55,450 bases of DNA from CBDCWT01 sp965223305 (GTDB lineage: Bacteria > Planctomycetota > Planctomycetia > Pirellulales > Pirellulaceae). Below, one piece after another: positions 47,344-55,450 of the stretch. The DNA is taken from assembly GCA_965223305.1 (NCBI GenBank), contig CBDCWT010000023.1, forward strand, positions 1 to 55,450. Direction: 5' to 3'. Every line of letters starts with the position of its first letter. Positions within the stretch are counted from its first letter, which is position 1. The notes under the pieces are model-generated. The model searched no databases, was not told where the DNA came from, and saw nothing but the letters and a program-made list of their open reading frames with translations. The position numbers and the translations under genes were made by a program.

Positions 47344-48128
47344 TCATGAAACTAGCGTTTGTTTAGGCGGCCAGGGGAAGAAGGCACTGGTACGGGCAAC
47401 GTAGTTCTTGTATCCCGAACGGTTCTCTACCAACGAGCGCTCCAGCAACGTCACCCCCGATACGCGGACTAGGAGGAAAGACATCAGCACAGGGCTGAAG
47501 ATAGTCCACCATCCCCGGCCCCCGCGGCGATGGAATACAGGCCCCACCACACCAAGCAGTCACCAAAGTAGTTCGGATGACGCGTGTATCTCCAGAGGCC
47601 TCGATCCATGATCTTCCCACGGTTATCCTCGCTCGCTTTGAAGCGGGCCAGTTGCCAATCGCCGACGGATTCAAAGAACCACCCCACGCTCCAGAGCAAG
47701 GTGCCAGCTCCGTCCAGCCATCCCAAAGGAGCGGTTCCGAAATGTGCGGTCTGAATGGGTACCGCCACCACCCACATGATCAGACCTTGCAGCCAGAAGA
47801 CGACAAACAAACTGATTACCGGAAAGCGACTGCCAAACTTCCCTCGCATTGCACGGTAGCGATAGTCCTCACCGTTACCCAGGTTTCGCCAGGCGAGGTA
47901 TCCTGCAAGCCGCAGTCCCCACAGAGTGGTTAGCACCGAGATCAGCAGGCTTCGTGATGACACGCTCTGAGACGCAAAGAAAGTCACCCAGACGACGATG
48001 ATGAAGCCCACGCCCCAGAAGATGTCGACAATGCTCGAATTCCGCAGGCGAAGGCTGACCAGCCACAGCACCAGCATGATCACAGCGATCAGGCCGAGAT
48101 TCATCAACAGTAAGTCAGTCAGACTCAT
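47344..48128 (-). CDS. DUF1295 / steroid-5-alpha-reductase-like membrane protein, frame break at a G5 run
   Basis: About 260 residues. MSLTDLLLMNLGLIAVIMLVLWLVS, SSIVDIFWGVGFIIVVWVTFF, LTTLWGLRLAGYLAWRNLGNGEDYRYRAMR and RGLWRYTRHPNYFGDCLVWWGLY are signatures of DUF1295 (steroid 5-alpha reductase C-terminal/isoprenylcysteine methyltransferase-like fold), with five or more membrane segments. After IAAG the frame changes in a GGGGG run near 47520; the other frame completes the protein (GRGWWTIFSPVLMSFLLVRVSG, SGYKNYVARTSAFFPW) to 47344. This needs two fewer G or one more. It is likely part of the lipid cluster, divergent from the methyltransferase gene at 48330, and probably reduces or modifies an unsaturated lipid. 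Confidence 0.85.
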
Positions 48129-48329
48129 CGTTTCGCCAGGTTGAGCTGTGTTGGTCTCTCGAAATCAGGTCTGCGGAAGCGGGCTTCCCGAACGCCCTTC
48201 CGCCTCTAACATGATAGTGGCTTGACAAGGCCGCATTTGTCATCAACGGGCTCGTCAGGCAGAGTGTTGCGGGTATCTGCCCCATTTCTGCCCCTGAGTC
48301 CTTTCCATTGCAGCAATTCGAGCAGATCG

Positions 48330-49409
48330 ATGAAGCTAATCGAGCTAGCAGATCGTGGCTTTTTTCCGGATTGGGTGGTTCGTATCGGAATTCGGCGTCT
48401 GCTGTCGCGACGGCGGCGGCAGGAACACTCCGATGGTGTCGAAGCAGCACGAAACCGTGTCTCTGAGCTGGCGCACCAGCTGAGGCACAGCCCGCTTGCC
48501 GTTGGCACGGAGAAAGCCAACGAGCAGCACTACGAAGTGCCGCCAGAGTTCTTTCAGCTGGTACTTGGGCCGCGGCTGAAATACAGTTGTTGTCTATTTG
48601 CTGAAGGCGTCACCAGTTTGAGGGATGCCGAAGAGCAGATGCTCCAGCTGACCTGCCAGCGGGCGGAGATCGTCGACGGCATGGAGGTGCTCGAGCTGGG
48701 CTGCGGTTGGGGTTCGTTGAGTTTGTGGATCGCTGAAAGATATCCCACTTGTCAGGTCACTGCCCTTTCGAATTCGCATTGCCAGCGGCAGTTCATCGAA
48801 GCACGCTGCCGGTCACTTGGGTTGAGCAATGTCAGGGTGCTCACGATGGACATCAGCCAGTTCGAGACCGACCAGAAATTCGACCGTGTAGTGTCGCTAG
48901 AGATGTTCGAGCACCTGCGGAACTTCGAGCTACTTTTTCACCGTATCTCAAAGTGGCTGGACGACAGGGGCAAGCTATTCGCACATATCTTCTGCCATCG
49001 TGATTCGCCGTATTTGTTTGAAACCGAATCAGCTGCCGACTGGATGGGAAGGCACTTTTTCACCGGCGGCATGATGCCTTCCGATGACTTGCTGCTCTAT
49101 TTCCAGCGCGACTTAGCCGTCCAGGAGCACTGGCGAGTGTGTGGAAGTCACTACGCCCGTACCTGTGAAGCCTGGCTTGGGAACCTGGACCGCCATCGTG
49201 GTGAAATTGACTCAATCTTCGAGTCGATTGTCGGTGAGTCGGAAGCTGCGGTGGTAGTTCAGCGTTGGCGGATGTTCTTTATGGCCTGTGCCGAGTTGTT
49301 CCGCTACCGAAATGGCGACGAATGGTTCGTTGCACACTACCTGTTTGAAAATCGGCGAGCACCTATTCAAGGTCCTCGAGCGGCTCAACTTCTGAAGTTG
49401 CTAACATAG
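48330..49409 (+). CDS. cyclopropane-fatty-acid-synthase-like SAM methyltransferase
   Basis: 359 residues from the ATG at 48330 (MKLIELADRGFFPDWVVR). Motifs: NEQHYEVPPEFFQLVLGPRLKYS, GMEVLELGCGWGSLSLWIAERYP (SAM-binding), VTALSNSHCQRQFIEA, FDRVVSLEMFEHLRNFELL (the E-M-x-E/H region of the CFA family) and FAHIFCHRDSPYLFE. This is the divergent branch of the CFA synthase superfamily that also includes coclaurine-type N-methyltransferases; it lacks the N-terminal domain of a true CFA synthase. It shares a 200-base divergent promoter region with the DUF1295 gene and overlaps the convergent CFA synthase gene by 47 bases. It probably methylates an unsaturated lipid chain or small amine. Confidence 0.87.
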   Translation: MKLIELADRGFFPDWVVRIGIRRLLSRRRRQEHSDGVEAARNRVSELAHQLRHSPLAVGTEKANEQHYEVPPEFFQLVLGPRLKYSCCLFAEGVTSLRDAEEQMLQLTCQRAEIVDGMEVLELGCGWGSLSLWIAERYPTCQVTALSNSHCQRQFIEARCRSLGLSNVRVLTMDISQFETDQKFDRVVSLEMFEHLRNFELLFHRISKWLDDRGKLFAHIFCHRDSPYLFETESAADWMGRHFFTGGMMPSDDLLLYFQRDLAVQEHWRVCGSHYARTCEAWLGNLDRHRGEIDSIFESIVGESEAAVVVQRWRMFFMACAELFRYRNGDEWFVAHYLFENRRAPIQGPRAAQLLKLLT

Positions 49410-50692
49410 GCTCTCGCCGGCAGGACGGTTTGGTCAACAACAGCTGGGAGACGCCAATCTGGCGCTCGTGAAAACCGGCTTCGCAGTAACACAGGTAGTA
49501 GTGCCACATTCGGATGAACCGTTCATCGAATCCCAGTTCCCGCACTCGGTCGATGTTCTGCCAGTACTTTCGCCGCCAGCGGGAGAGCGTTTCGGCATAG
49601 TGTGGGCCGAAGTCCTCGCTGTGGAAGAGGCGAAAGTCGGTGCATCGTCGCAGTGACTGGCCGATGGCAGAAAACGACGGAAGAGATCCTCCCGGAAAGA
49701 TATAGCGCTGGATGAAGTCCACGGCGCGGCGATAGCTTTCGTACCGATGATCGGGAATGGTGATCGCTTGCAAGACCATCATGCCCGTCGGTTTCAGGAG
49801 TTGCGAGCACTGCCGAAAGTAGCTGTCCAGGAACTGATGGCCGACCGCCTCGATCATCTCAAATCGAGGCTAACTTGTCGTACTGCCCGACGAGGTCGCG
49901 GTAATCACTGAGCAGCAGCTTCACCCGGCCGCTCAAACCCGCCTGCCGGATTTGGTCACGAGCGTACTCGTGCTGTTGCTTCGAAATGGTGGTCGTGGTG
50001 ACCCGGCACCCGTATTTCCGCGCGGCGTGGATGGCGAATCCGCCCCAGCCGGTGCCGATCTCCAGTAGATGATCGTTGGCTGATAGTTGCAGCTTTCGGC
50101 AAATTCGATCGTACTTTGCCAACGAGGCCTGTTTCATGGTGGCCGACGAGTCTTCGAAGATGCCCGCTGAGTAGGTCATCGTCGGGTCGAGCATCAGGGA
50201 AAAGAATTCGTTACTCAGATCGTAGTGAGCGGCGATGTTACGGCGGCTACCTGTGCGCGTGTTGCGACGGAGCCAGCTCACGCCGTACCGCCACGGGCGA
50301 ACAAGTTTTGCGGACCTTCGGTCCATCTGGCTAACTGTGTCGAGTTGGCGGGCGAGTATCCGCATCACTTCGACAAGGTTGTCGGCGCTCCACTCTCCTC
50401 GGAGATAAGAGTCGGCGAAGCCCAAGCCTCCCCCGCCAACGGCCCGCCGGTAGAACGTTGGGTGGTGCACGCGGATCGCTGCTTCCGCGTCCGGAGCCCG
50501 AGGTCGTTCATCGGCGCCTTCGATCAACTCGATCGACCTCGCGTTCATCGACCTGAGATGCCGGATGACGATTCGTCGGCAAATGCTATCGACGAGCGAT
50601 AGCGAGCGCAGCCTGCGATCATCTGCAGGTTGCGGTGGGGCAGTTTCAACGGCTCCCCGCGCATCTGCGTTCGGCAGATTGCTGTAGCTCAC
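49363..50692 (-). CDS. cyclopropane-fatty-acyl-phospholipid synthase family protein, one +1 frameshift
   Basis: About 442 residues. The GTG at 50692 overlaps the DUF1365 stop as GTGA, so it is preferred to the ATG at 50788. N-terminal domain: IELIEGADER, AAIRVHHPTFYRRAVGGGGLGFADSYLRGEW. Catalytic domain: NIAAHYDLSNEFFSLMLDPTMTYSAGIF, DHLLEIGTGWGGFAIHAARKYGCRVTTTTISKQQHEYA, EMIEAVGHQFLDSYF (the conserved E-M-I-E-A-V-G-H), FIQRYIFPGGSLPS and MWHYYLCYCEAGF. The frame breaks at 49860-49862 (AAA on plus): the text stops after KLASI, and one T fewer gives IEMIEAVGH. It transfers a methylene or methyl from SAM to the double bond of phospholipid acyl chains at the membrane. Confidence 0.9.
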
Positions 50693-51504
50693 TGTGCGGG
50701 AACGCCGCCCTTTTCGACCGAACGAGCTGACTTGGGTCGTAACGGTGCGGTCGCTTGCCGCTTGCTCGGGTGTGGATAGAACGGACATTTTTTCATCCAA
50801 AGGCGTAGAGCTTGAAAGTAGATCGCAACCAAAATCTTCACGGGAATCCATGGAGTGCGTATCGTCGCGAGTGTAAGCTGCCAACGGGTCAACGGGCGTC
50901 GCTTCATCGCCAGCTCGGCGCTGAACAACGGCTGCCCGGAGTGGGTGTTCGTTACCTGCACATCGAGTGAGGCTGCAGGTTTGGAGAGCTGCCAGTCGTA
51001 GTCGGCGTCCATATCCATGAACGGTGAGACGTGGAATGACTTCTCGTGCACGAACCGCAAGTCGTCAGCCGGAGTAGTGCGGTTGCCTTCCCAAAGCACG
51101 TAGCAATGCTGCTCGCGCCAAGGTGTGTTGTTGACTTCCGCTACGACAAATTCCACTTTTTCTCCTGCGGAGTCAAAACAGAAGAACAGGTTCAGCGGAC
51201 TGAAGTACTGACCGAAGTGACGCAGCTGCGTCAGCAACCGAATGGGCCCACTCGGCCGTCGGCCAGTTTCGCTCTCGACCAACTCCCGCGCTGCCTCCTC
51301 AAGTGAACCCGCATTAGCTTTTAGATGATCATCACGTACGAACGAAGCGGCAGCCCAGCGGCGATGGGAAATCCCCGCGGAGCGCAACGTTGCCGGCATT
51401 TCCGCCAGGTCCAGATAGACCATGAACAGTCGATACTGGAACTGGTGTGTCACCGGCCGGAAGCGTTGATGTGTAACACGTCCCTCGTAGATGCAGCTGT
51501 GCAT
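50689..51504 (-). CDS. DUF1365 family protein
   Basis: 271 residues, intact. MHSCIYEGRVTHQRFRPVTHQFQYRLFMVYLDL, IRLLTQLRHFGQYFSPLNLFFCFD, EVNNTPWREQHCYVL, KSFHVSPFMDMDADYDWQLSKP and a C-terminal LATIRTPWIPVKILVAIYFQALRLW are DUF1365 (COG3496) signatures with several conserved His and Tyr residues. In other bacteria it stands next to a COG2907 flavoprotein and a CFA synthase. From memory, the Rhodobacter gene set for methylated furan fatty acids includes comparable proteins, with one implicated in an oxygen-dependent step; I cannot verify that this family is the same. Here it overlaps the flavoprotein gene by 55 bases and the CFA gene by 4. Confidence 0.9.
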   Translation of the reverse strand: MHSCIYEGRVTHQRFRPVTHQFQYRLFMVYLDLAEMPATLRSAGISHRRWAAASFVRDDHLKANAGSLEEAARELVESETGRRPSGPIRLLTQLRHFGQYFSPLNLFFCFDSAGEKVEFVVAEVNNTPWREQHCYVLWEGNRTTPADDLRFVHEKSFHVSPFMDMDADYDWQLSKPAASLDVQVTNTHSGQPLFSAELAMKRRPLTRWQLTLATIRTPWIPVKILVAIYFQALRLWMKKCPFYPHPSKRQATAPLRPKSARSVEKGGVPAQ

Positions 51505-52757
51505 GCGTCCAAACCAATCCCAAAGTACTTAGCAACGGCCAAGGCGCTGTTCACACCGTCTTCATGGAAACCGTAGCCCCAATAGGCGCCACAAAAGAAA
51601 GTCCGTCGCCGGCCGTTTATTTCCAGCAGCCGCGTCTGAGCTGCGATCGAGTCTTGACTGTACGCAGGGTGGTGGTAGACAAACCGGCGAATCACTTTCG
51701 AGAGATCGACTCTCCCGGAGTCGTTCAGGGTCAGCAGGATCGGCTCTGGCGAGTTGTGACGCTGCAGCCGGCTGAGATCGTAGGTCACCGACGCCGGCGC
51801 CCCGCTCTTGGCTGGGATGTGGTAGTTCCAACTCGCCCAAGCGCGGCGACGACGCGGCAGCGTCGAGACATCCGTGTGCAGGACCGCGTTGCTGCGCTGG
51901 TACGGAAAGGCCCGCAGCATCTCGCGCTCAGCAGCGTCGGCGTCAGTCAGCATTTCTAGTGTTTGATTTGAATGGGCGGCGAACACAACTTGGTCGAAGA
52001 CCTCCGCCGGCGAGTCCGCCGGTTGCACGACAACATGGTCATCGTGCCGGGCGACGGACCGCACCGGACACTTTAGGCGGATCCGACCACGGATCGGTGC
52101 GACCAGCTTGTCGACATAGTTGCGGGCGCCGCCCACAATCGTCTTCCATTGCGGGCGGTCACGGATCTGCAGCAGTCCGTGGTTTCTAAAGAACCCGACC
52201 AAGAAGTGAGCCGGGAAATCCAACACGCGGCCCGGTCGACAGGACCAGATCGCCGCCGACATCGGCAGCAGATAACAGTCGACAAACTCTCGGCCGTGGG
52301 AGCGTTGCGAGAGGTACTCGCCCAGCGAAAGCGGCACGTCCGCTTGCAGGACCTCTAGAGATTGCCGATTGAATCGCAGTATGTCCCGGATCATGCGATA
52401 GAATCGTGGCCGCAGGAGATTGCGTCGTTGAGCAAACAGGGTGTTCAAAGAACTTCCTCGGTATTCCAGACCAGTCCGCCCGCAGTGCACGCTGAAACTC
52501 ATGTCGCTGTTCTGACTCTCCACGCCAAGCAGCTGCAACATGCGGCAGAAGTTTGGATACGTGCGTTCGTTGAAGACCATGAAACCGGTATCGACGTTGA
52601 ATGTCTGGCCCGACAGCTCGACATCGACCGTATTGGAGTGTCCGCCGATGTAGCTGTTTGCCTCGAAGAGATGCACGTCGTGCTCGGTGGACAACAAGCG
52701 AGCTGCCAGGTTACCGCTCACACCCGTACCAATTACGGCAATTCGCTGACGATTCAC
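51450..52757 (-). CDS. FAD-dependent oxidoreductase, COG2907-type amine-oxidase-like flavoprotein
   Basis: 435 residues from the GTG at 52757, which overlaps the desaturase stop as GTGA (the frame is open to 52919, but that leader has no support). It opens with the FAD Rossmann motif VNRQRIAVIGTGVSGNLAARLL and HLFEANSYIGGHSNTVDV (GG motif of the amine-oxidase family), FNVDTGFMVFNERTYPNFCRML, CYLLPMSAAIWSC, FPAHFLVGFFRNHG and a C-terminal TFFCGAYWGYGFHEDGVNSALAVA FAD-binding end. COG2907 members cluster with DUF1365 and CFA synthases. It probably desaturates or dehydrogenates a modified acyl chain. Confidence 0.9.
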   Translation of the reverse strand: MNRQRIAVIGTGVSGNLAARLLSTEHDVHLFEANSYIGGHSNTVDVELSGQTFNVDTGFMVFNERTYPNFCRMLQLLGVESQNSDMSFSVHCGRTGLEYRGSSLNTLFAQRRNLLRPRFYRMIRDILRFNRQSLEVLQADVPLSLGEYLSQRSHGREFVDCYLLPMSAAIWSCRPGRVLDFPAHFLVGFFRNHGLLQIRDRPQWKTIVGGARNYVDKLVAPIRGRIRLKCPVRSVARHDDHVVVQPADSPAEVFDQVVFAAHSNQTLEMLTDADAAEREMLRAFPYQRSNAVLHTDVSTLPRRRRAWASWNYHIPAKSGAPASVTYDLSRLQRHNSPEPILLTLNDSGRVDLSKVIRRFVYHHPAYSQDSIAAQTRLLEINGRRRTFFCGAYWGYGFHEDGVNSALAVAKYFGIGLDACTAASTRDVLHINASGR

Positions 52758-53627
52758 GTTGGCCGCCCCTTTTCCAAGACCCGGGCAGGGACTGCCTTCA
52801 GGTCCCAAACCAGTCCCAGCCATGAAAGTACTACCAGCATGTAGTAGGTAAGATCGATCTCCCACCAATAGAAGCCCTGGCGCGTGGAAGATGGATAGTA
52901 GTGGTGGTTGTTGTGCCAACCTTCGCCGAAGGTCACCAGCGCCAACAGTAGGTTGTTACGGCTGTCGTCGCCGGTCATGAATCGTCGCGTTCCCACTCGA
53001 TGAGCTAGCGAGTTGATCGAATAAGTGACGTGGTACAGAGCAATGGTCGAAATCAGGAAGCCCCACACAAGCATCTGGGGACCCGTAGTTCCCAGATGTG
53101 GAGCCCAGCGTGCCAGACCTGATCCGAGTGCGAACGTAGCCGCTGCGAGGAGTCCAGGCGCCACAAAGTCAAAGCGATCTACGAAACGCAGTTCAGGAAA
53201 ACGAAGCCAGTCTTTGACAAGTCGGGTATTCGTCCTAAACGCCTCACGCGTTGTGAACCAGAACATGTGGCTCCACCAAAACCCGTGTTGCCGTGGCGAG
53301 GTGGACATCCCTCTCGGTATCGGAGTGGCGATGATGTCCGCGATGATGAGCTGCCCACCAGATCGGCCCGCGTTGGCATGCCGAACTGCCGAGCAAAGCG
53401 CCCAGGAACTGGAGCCACCGTGAGGTTTTGAAGGAGCGGTGCGAGAAGTAGCGATGGTAGAACGCCGTCAGCCCGAACACGCGGGTCGCATAGACCAGCA
53501 AGCCGACCCCGATCGCGGACCAGCTCCACCCGACCCAAAAGACCGAAAGGCAGGCTAGATGCATCGCCAGAAACGGTGTGACCCGGAACCAATCGACGTG
53601 CAGTCGTGAATGAGCTTCTGCTGGCAT
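52754..53627 (-). CDS. membrane fatty acid desaturase (delta-9 acyl desaturase type), one +1 frameshift
   Basis: About 290 residues from the ATG at 53627 (MPAEAHSRLHVDWFRVTPFLAM); the frame extends upstream via a TTG at 53693. Three histidine boxes: HRYFSH, HHRGHH and HNNHH, the di-iron ligands of stearoyl-CoA-type desaturases, with membrane segments between (LAMHLACLSVFWVGW, GVGLLVYATRVFGLTA, GFLISTIALYHVTYSI). The frame breaks near 53301 (CCACCTCG on minus; one C fewer joins TERDVH to SPRQHGFWWSHM). It is the first gene of the coupled run desaturase, flavoprotein, DUF1365, CFA synthase, and makes the double bond on which the later enzymes act. Confidence 0.9.
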
Positions 53628-53881
53628 GGGCTGAACCAAGTACGCAACGTGATGCGCGACAAAGAACTCCGTCGTGGCCACCAGACAGGCCAAGTACGCG
53701 ACCGGAGTACACGACGTTCTAGCGCGAGGGCACTATTTGACAAGTGCCGCACATGGAGCGGACTGCTGCTAGCAGAAAGAGAGGCAGCTGGCGGACGTTA
53801 GATCCCGAATCACTCGGCAGCTGATCTGCACAAGAGGTCGGGTAGTAGGTGAGACGAGCACAGATTCGTCTCCGCCGTGAC

Positions 53882-54340
53882 TCACGATGCCTTCTCGTAC
53901 TCTTTAAGGTATCCACGAAACAGCACGAGATGCTCCTCTTCGTCCGCCAATAGGCGGATGCAGAGGTCCTGCGTCACGTAGTCATCGCCGTCGGTGAGCG
54001 CGATGATCTCCCTGTAGTGCTGGCAAGCCGCGTCTTCGGCGTCAATGACGGCCTTGATCGCATAGACGACGTCGGTTGTATCGGCCGACGGCTGCATTTG
54101 CCCGCCAACTTTGACAGACGCGGACCCGGGGACAAATCCACCAAGCTGCTTGATTCTGCCGGCGAGCTGCTGAGCATGAGTTAACTCTTCGGTAATGTCG
54201 GCGCCCAGAGACTTTTTGATCTCTTCAGCGCGCACACCGTCTAGATTGACACTCGTAGCGACGTAGTTCATGACGGTCTCGAGCTCCATACAATAGGCTG
54301 TTTGAAGCATCTCGATGACCTTTTCTCGGGGCGCTGCCAT
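53882..54340 (-). CDS. ferritin-like/bacterioferritin-type protein
   Basis: 152 residues from the ATG at 54340 (MAAPREKVIEMLQTAYCMELE), preceded by AGGAG at a good distance. A four-helix pattern with iron ligands: YCMELETVMNYVAT (Glu), EELTHAQQLAGRIKQLGG (E-x-x-H), AEDAACQHYREIIALTDG (Glu) and DEEEHLVLFRGYL (E-x-x-H). The length is typical for small ferritin/Dps-like or rubrerythrin-type proteins. It stores iron or guards against peroxide in the cytoplasm. It lies in a short intergenic setting after the SRPBCC-TIGR01777 gene on the same strand, 40 bases apart; co-transcription is possible. A link to the di-iron desaturase cluster is speculative. Confidence 0.85.
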   Translation of the reverse strand: MAAPREKVIEMLQTAYCMELETVMNYVATSVNLDGVRAEEIKKSLGADITEELTHAQQLAGRIKQLGGFVPGSASVKVGGQMQPSADTTDVVYAIKAVIDAEDAACQHYREIIALTDGDDYVTQDLCIRLLADEEEHLVLFRGYLKEYEKAS

Positions 54341-54380
54341 GGTGGCTCTCCTTTGTGGGTTAAGTAGTTTACCCACATGA

Positions 54381-55450
54381 CTAGCGACCTAGCAAGTGAC
54401 GTAGCGCGCTCTCAAGCTGCACGTGTCGGAACGCGTAGTCGGATTCAATCAGTCGTTTCGGCTCGACGCGCACGCTCGCGAGCAGCAGTTCGTTCGCCAT
54501 TTCACCCAGCACGAGCCGGGCGGCAAGGGCAGGCATGGGCACCACTGTCGGGCGAGCCAGCACGCGGCCCAGCGTTTTTGTGAACTCTCTGTTGGTGGCG
54601 GCTTGGGGCGCGACGGCGTTCACTGGGCCAGAGACAGCGTCGGTCATCATCGCATGATGCACCGCTCCGACCGCATCATCGATCGAGATCCAACTCCAGA
54701 ATTGCTCGCCGCTGCCGATGATCCCGCCTGCGCCGAGTCGGAATGGCGTCAGCATCTTGGCCAGTGCGCCGCCTTTTGGGCTCAAAATCACTCCGAAGCG
54801 AAGGTGCACGACGCGGATGCCGGCCTCGACTGCGGGCCGCGTGGCCTGTTCCCAGGCATGGGCGACCTCGGCAAGAAAGCCGTCGCCTGCCGAACTCGAC
54901 TCGTCGACGAGCTCGGATCCGCGGTCGCCGTAGAAACCGATGGCCGAGGCAGAGATCAGCACCTTCGGAGGAGTCCGCATCCCCGCGACCTTTTCGCAGA
55001 GCAGCCGCGTGCCGGCGATGCGGCTGTCGCGAATGCGTTTTTTCTGAGCGGCATTCCAGCGGCGGCCGGCAATGTTCTCGCCGGCTAGATGTACCAGTGC
55101 GTCGATTCCCTCCAGCGAGGCGGCCTCGAACTTTCCTGTCATAGGATCCCAGGCCACTTCACCTTCACCCGCCTTTCCCCGCACAATCCGCGTGACTTCA
55201 TGTCCACCCGTCGTCAGGAAAGGGACAAGCTCAGAACCGACCAAACCGCGCGAGCCCGAAACAGCGACGTGCATGATACCTTTGTCCTCGAAACAAGCGT
55301 GAGATGCCATGTCCGCTGTGGTTATTTCATGGCGATAGGCAAACATCCTACGAATCTTGCTGCTGATAAGTCCGTTGGCAAGCAGGCGGCCGATCGCGCC
55401 GCCAGGAATGCGATACTCGATGCGGTCCTTCAGGACGCTCGAGAAGGGGC
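54381..55450 (-). CDS. SRPBCC-TIGR01777 fusion, NAD(P)-binding epimerase-type protein (partial, 5' end outside window)
   Basis: The frame is open to the right edge. The edge-proximal part (55275-55450; VLKDRIEYRIPGGAIGRLLANG, RRMFAYRHEITTADM) is the C-terminal end of an SRPBCC (START-like) domain. From about 55274 follows the TIGR01777 epimerase: MHVAVSGSRGLVGSELVPFL (Rossmann), IDALVHLAGENIAGRRW, KVLISASAIGFYGDRG, FLAEVAHAWEQATRPA, RFGVILSPKGGALAKML, WSWISIDDAVGAVHHAM and PNAVAP-like text. The family is an SDR-related group (SDR39U1 in animals) of unclear substrate; fusion to a lipid-binding SRPBCC domain is common in planctomycetes. It sits upstream of the ferritin-like gene. Confidence 0.88.
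   Translation of the reverse strand, partial: PFSSVLKDRIEYRIPGGAIGRLLANGLISSKIRRMFAYRHEITTADMASHACFEDKGIMHVAVSGSRGLVGSELVPFLTTGGHEVTRIVRGKAGEGEVAWDPMTGKFEAASLEGIDALVHLAGENIAGRRWNAAQKKRIRDSRIAGTRLLCEKVAGMRTPPKVLISASAIGFYGDRGSELVDESSSAGDGFLAEVAHAWEQATRPAVEAGIRVVHLRFGVILSPKGGALAKMLTPFRLGAGGIIGSGEQFWSWISIDDAVGAVHHAMMTDAVSGPVNAVAPQAATNREFTKTLGRVLARPTVVPMPALAARLVLGEMANELLLASVRVEPKRLIESDYAFRHVQLESALRHLLGR

Noticed and set aside
1..55450. tRNA, rRNA or riboswitch genes
   Set aside because: No cloverleaf-like segment, rRNA text or known riboswitch core was recognised on either strand by eye; a covariance search was not possible.

Overview
The window looks like a chromosomal segment of a planctomycete (Planctomycetota, Pirellula/Rhodopirellula-like). 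This rests on gene content: a sulfatase, DUF1080, several Gfo/Idh/MocA oxidoreductases with Tat signals, DUF4038-like glycosidases, Ser/Thr kinases with a DWG motif and WD40 tails, an ECF sigma factor coupled to a kinase, a giant RHS protein with an LEDRRLLA N-terminal motif and dockerin, and a PEP-CTERM protein. No rRNA, tRNA or CRISPR was seen.

Layout. 1-4.7 kb (+): an unidentified gene tail, a secreted TolB/WD40-like protein, a DUF1080 protein and a small membrane protein. 4.8-19.1 kb (-): a probable polysaccharide/uronate catabolic locus with DUF3179 protein, three Gfo/Idh proteins, two paralogous DUF4038-like glycosidases, an exported O-methyltransferase, a double-barrel glycosidase, an iduronate-sulfatase-like sulfatase and a heparinase II/III-like lyase. 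19.2-20.2 kb: a truncated PhoD phosphatase bounded by palindromic repeats. 20.4-23.4 kb (+): ECF sigma factor and an anti-sigma/kinase/beta-helix fusion. 23.4-23.8 kb: an array of six stem-loops. 23.8-34.7 kb (+): a 3631-residue RHS protein. 35.1-38.7 kb (-): a WD40 kinase. 38.7-39.4 kb: nested repeats. 39.6-47.1 kb: PEP-CTERM protein, esterase, membrane protein, hybrid histidine kinase, amidohydrolase, SpoIIE-type phosphatase. 47.2-53.6 kb: a fatty-acid modification cluster (DUF1295, two CFA-type methyltransferases, DUF1365, FAD oxidoreductase, desaturase). 53.9-55.45 kb: a ferritin-like protein and an SRPBCC-TIGR01777 fusion running off the right edge.

Three things stand out. (1) The DUF3179 gene has an in-frame UGA exactly where the family's conserved Cys should be (W-UGA-H-L-C), followed 14 nt later by a perfect 17-nt hairpin that fits the bacterial SECIS pattern: a candidate exported selenoprotein. 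(2) Two near-identical 173/174-bp elements with matching ends and target duplications form a MITE family; one supplies the stop codon of its neighbour. (3) The desaturase-FAD oxidoreductase-DUF1365-CFA synthase set is translationally coupled and resembles gene sets for modified (cyclopropane or furan) fatty acids.

A caution applies throughout. Many genes, mostly at 1-1.5 kb and 9.8-20 kb, are interrupted by single-base frameshifts, nearly all explained by one extra base in a short run. I treat these genes as probably intact in the organism and report full extents, but sequence error and true decay cannot be separated from the sequence alone.
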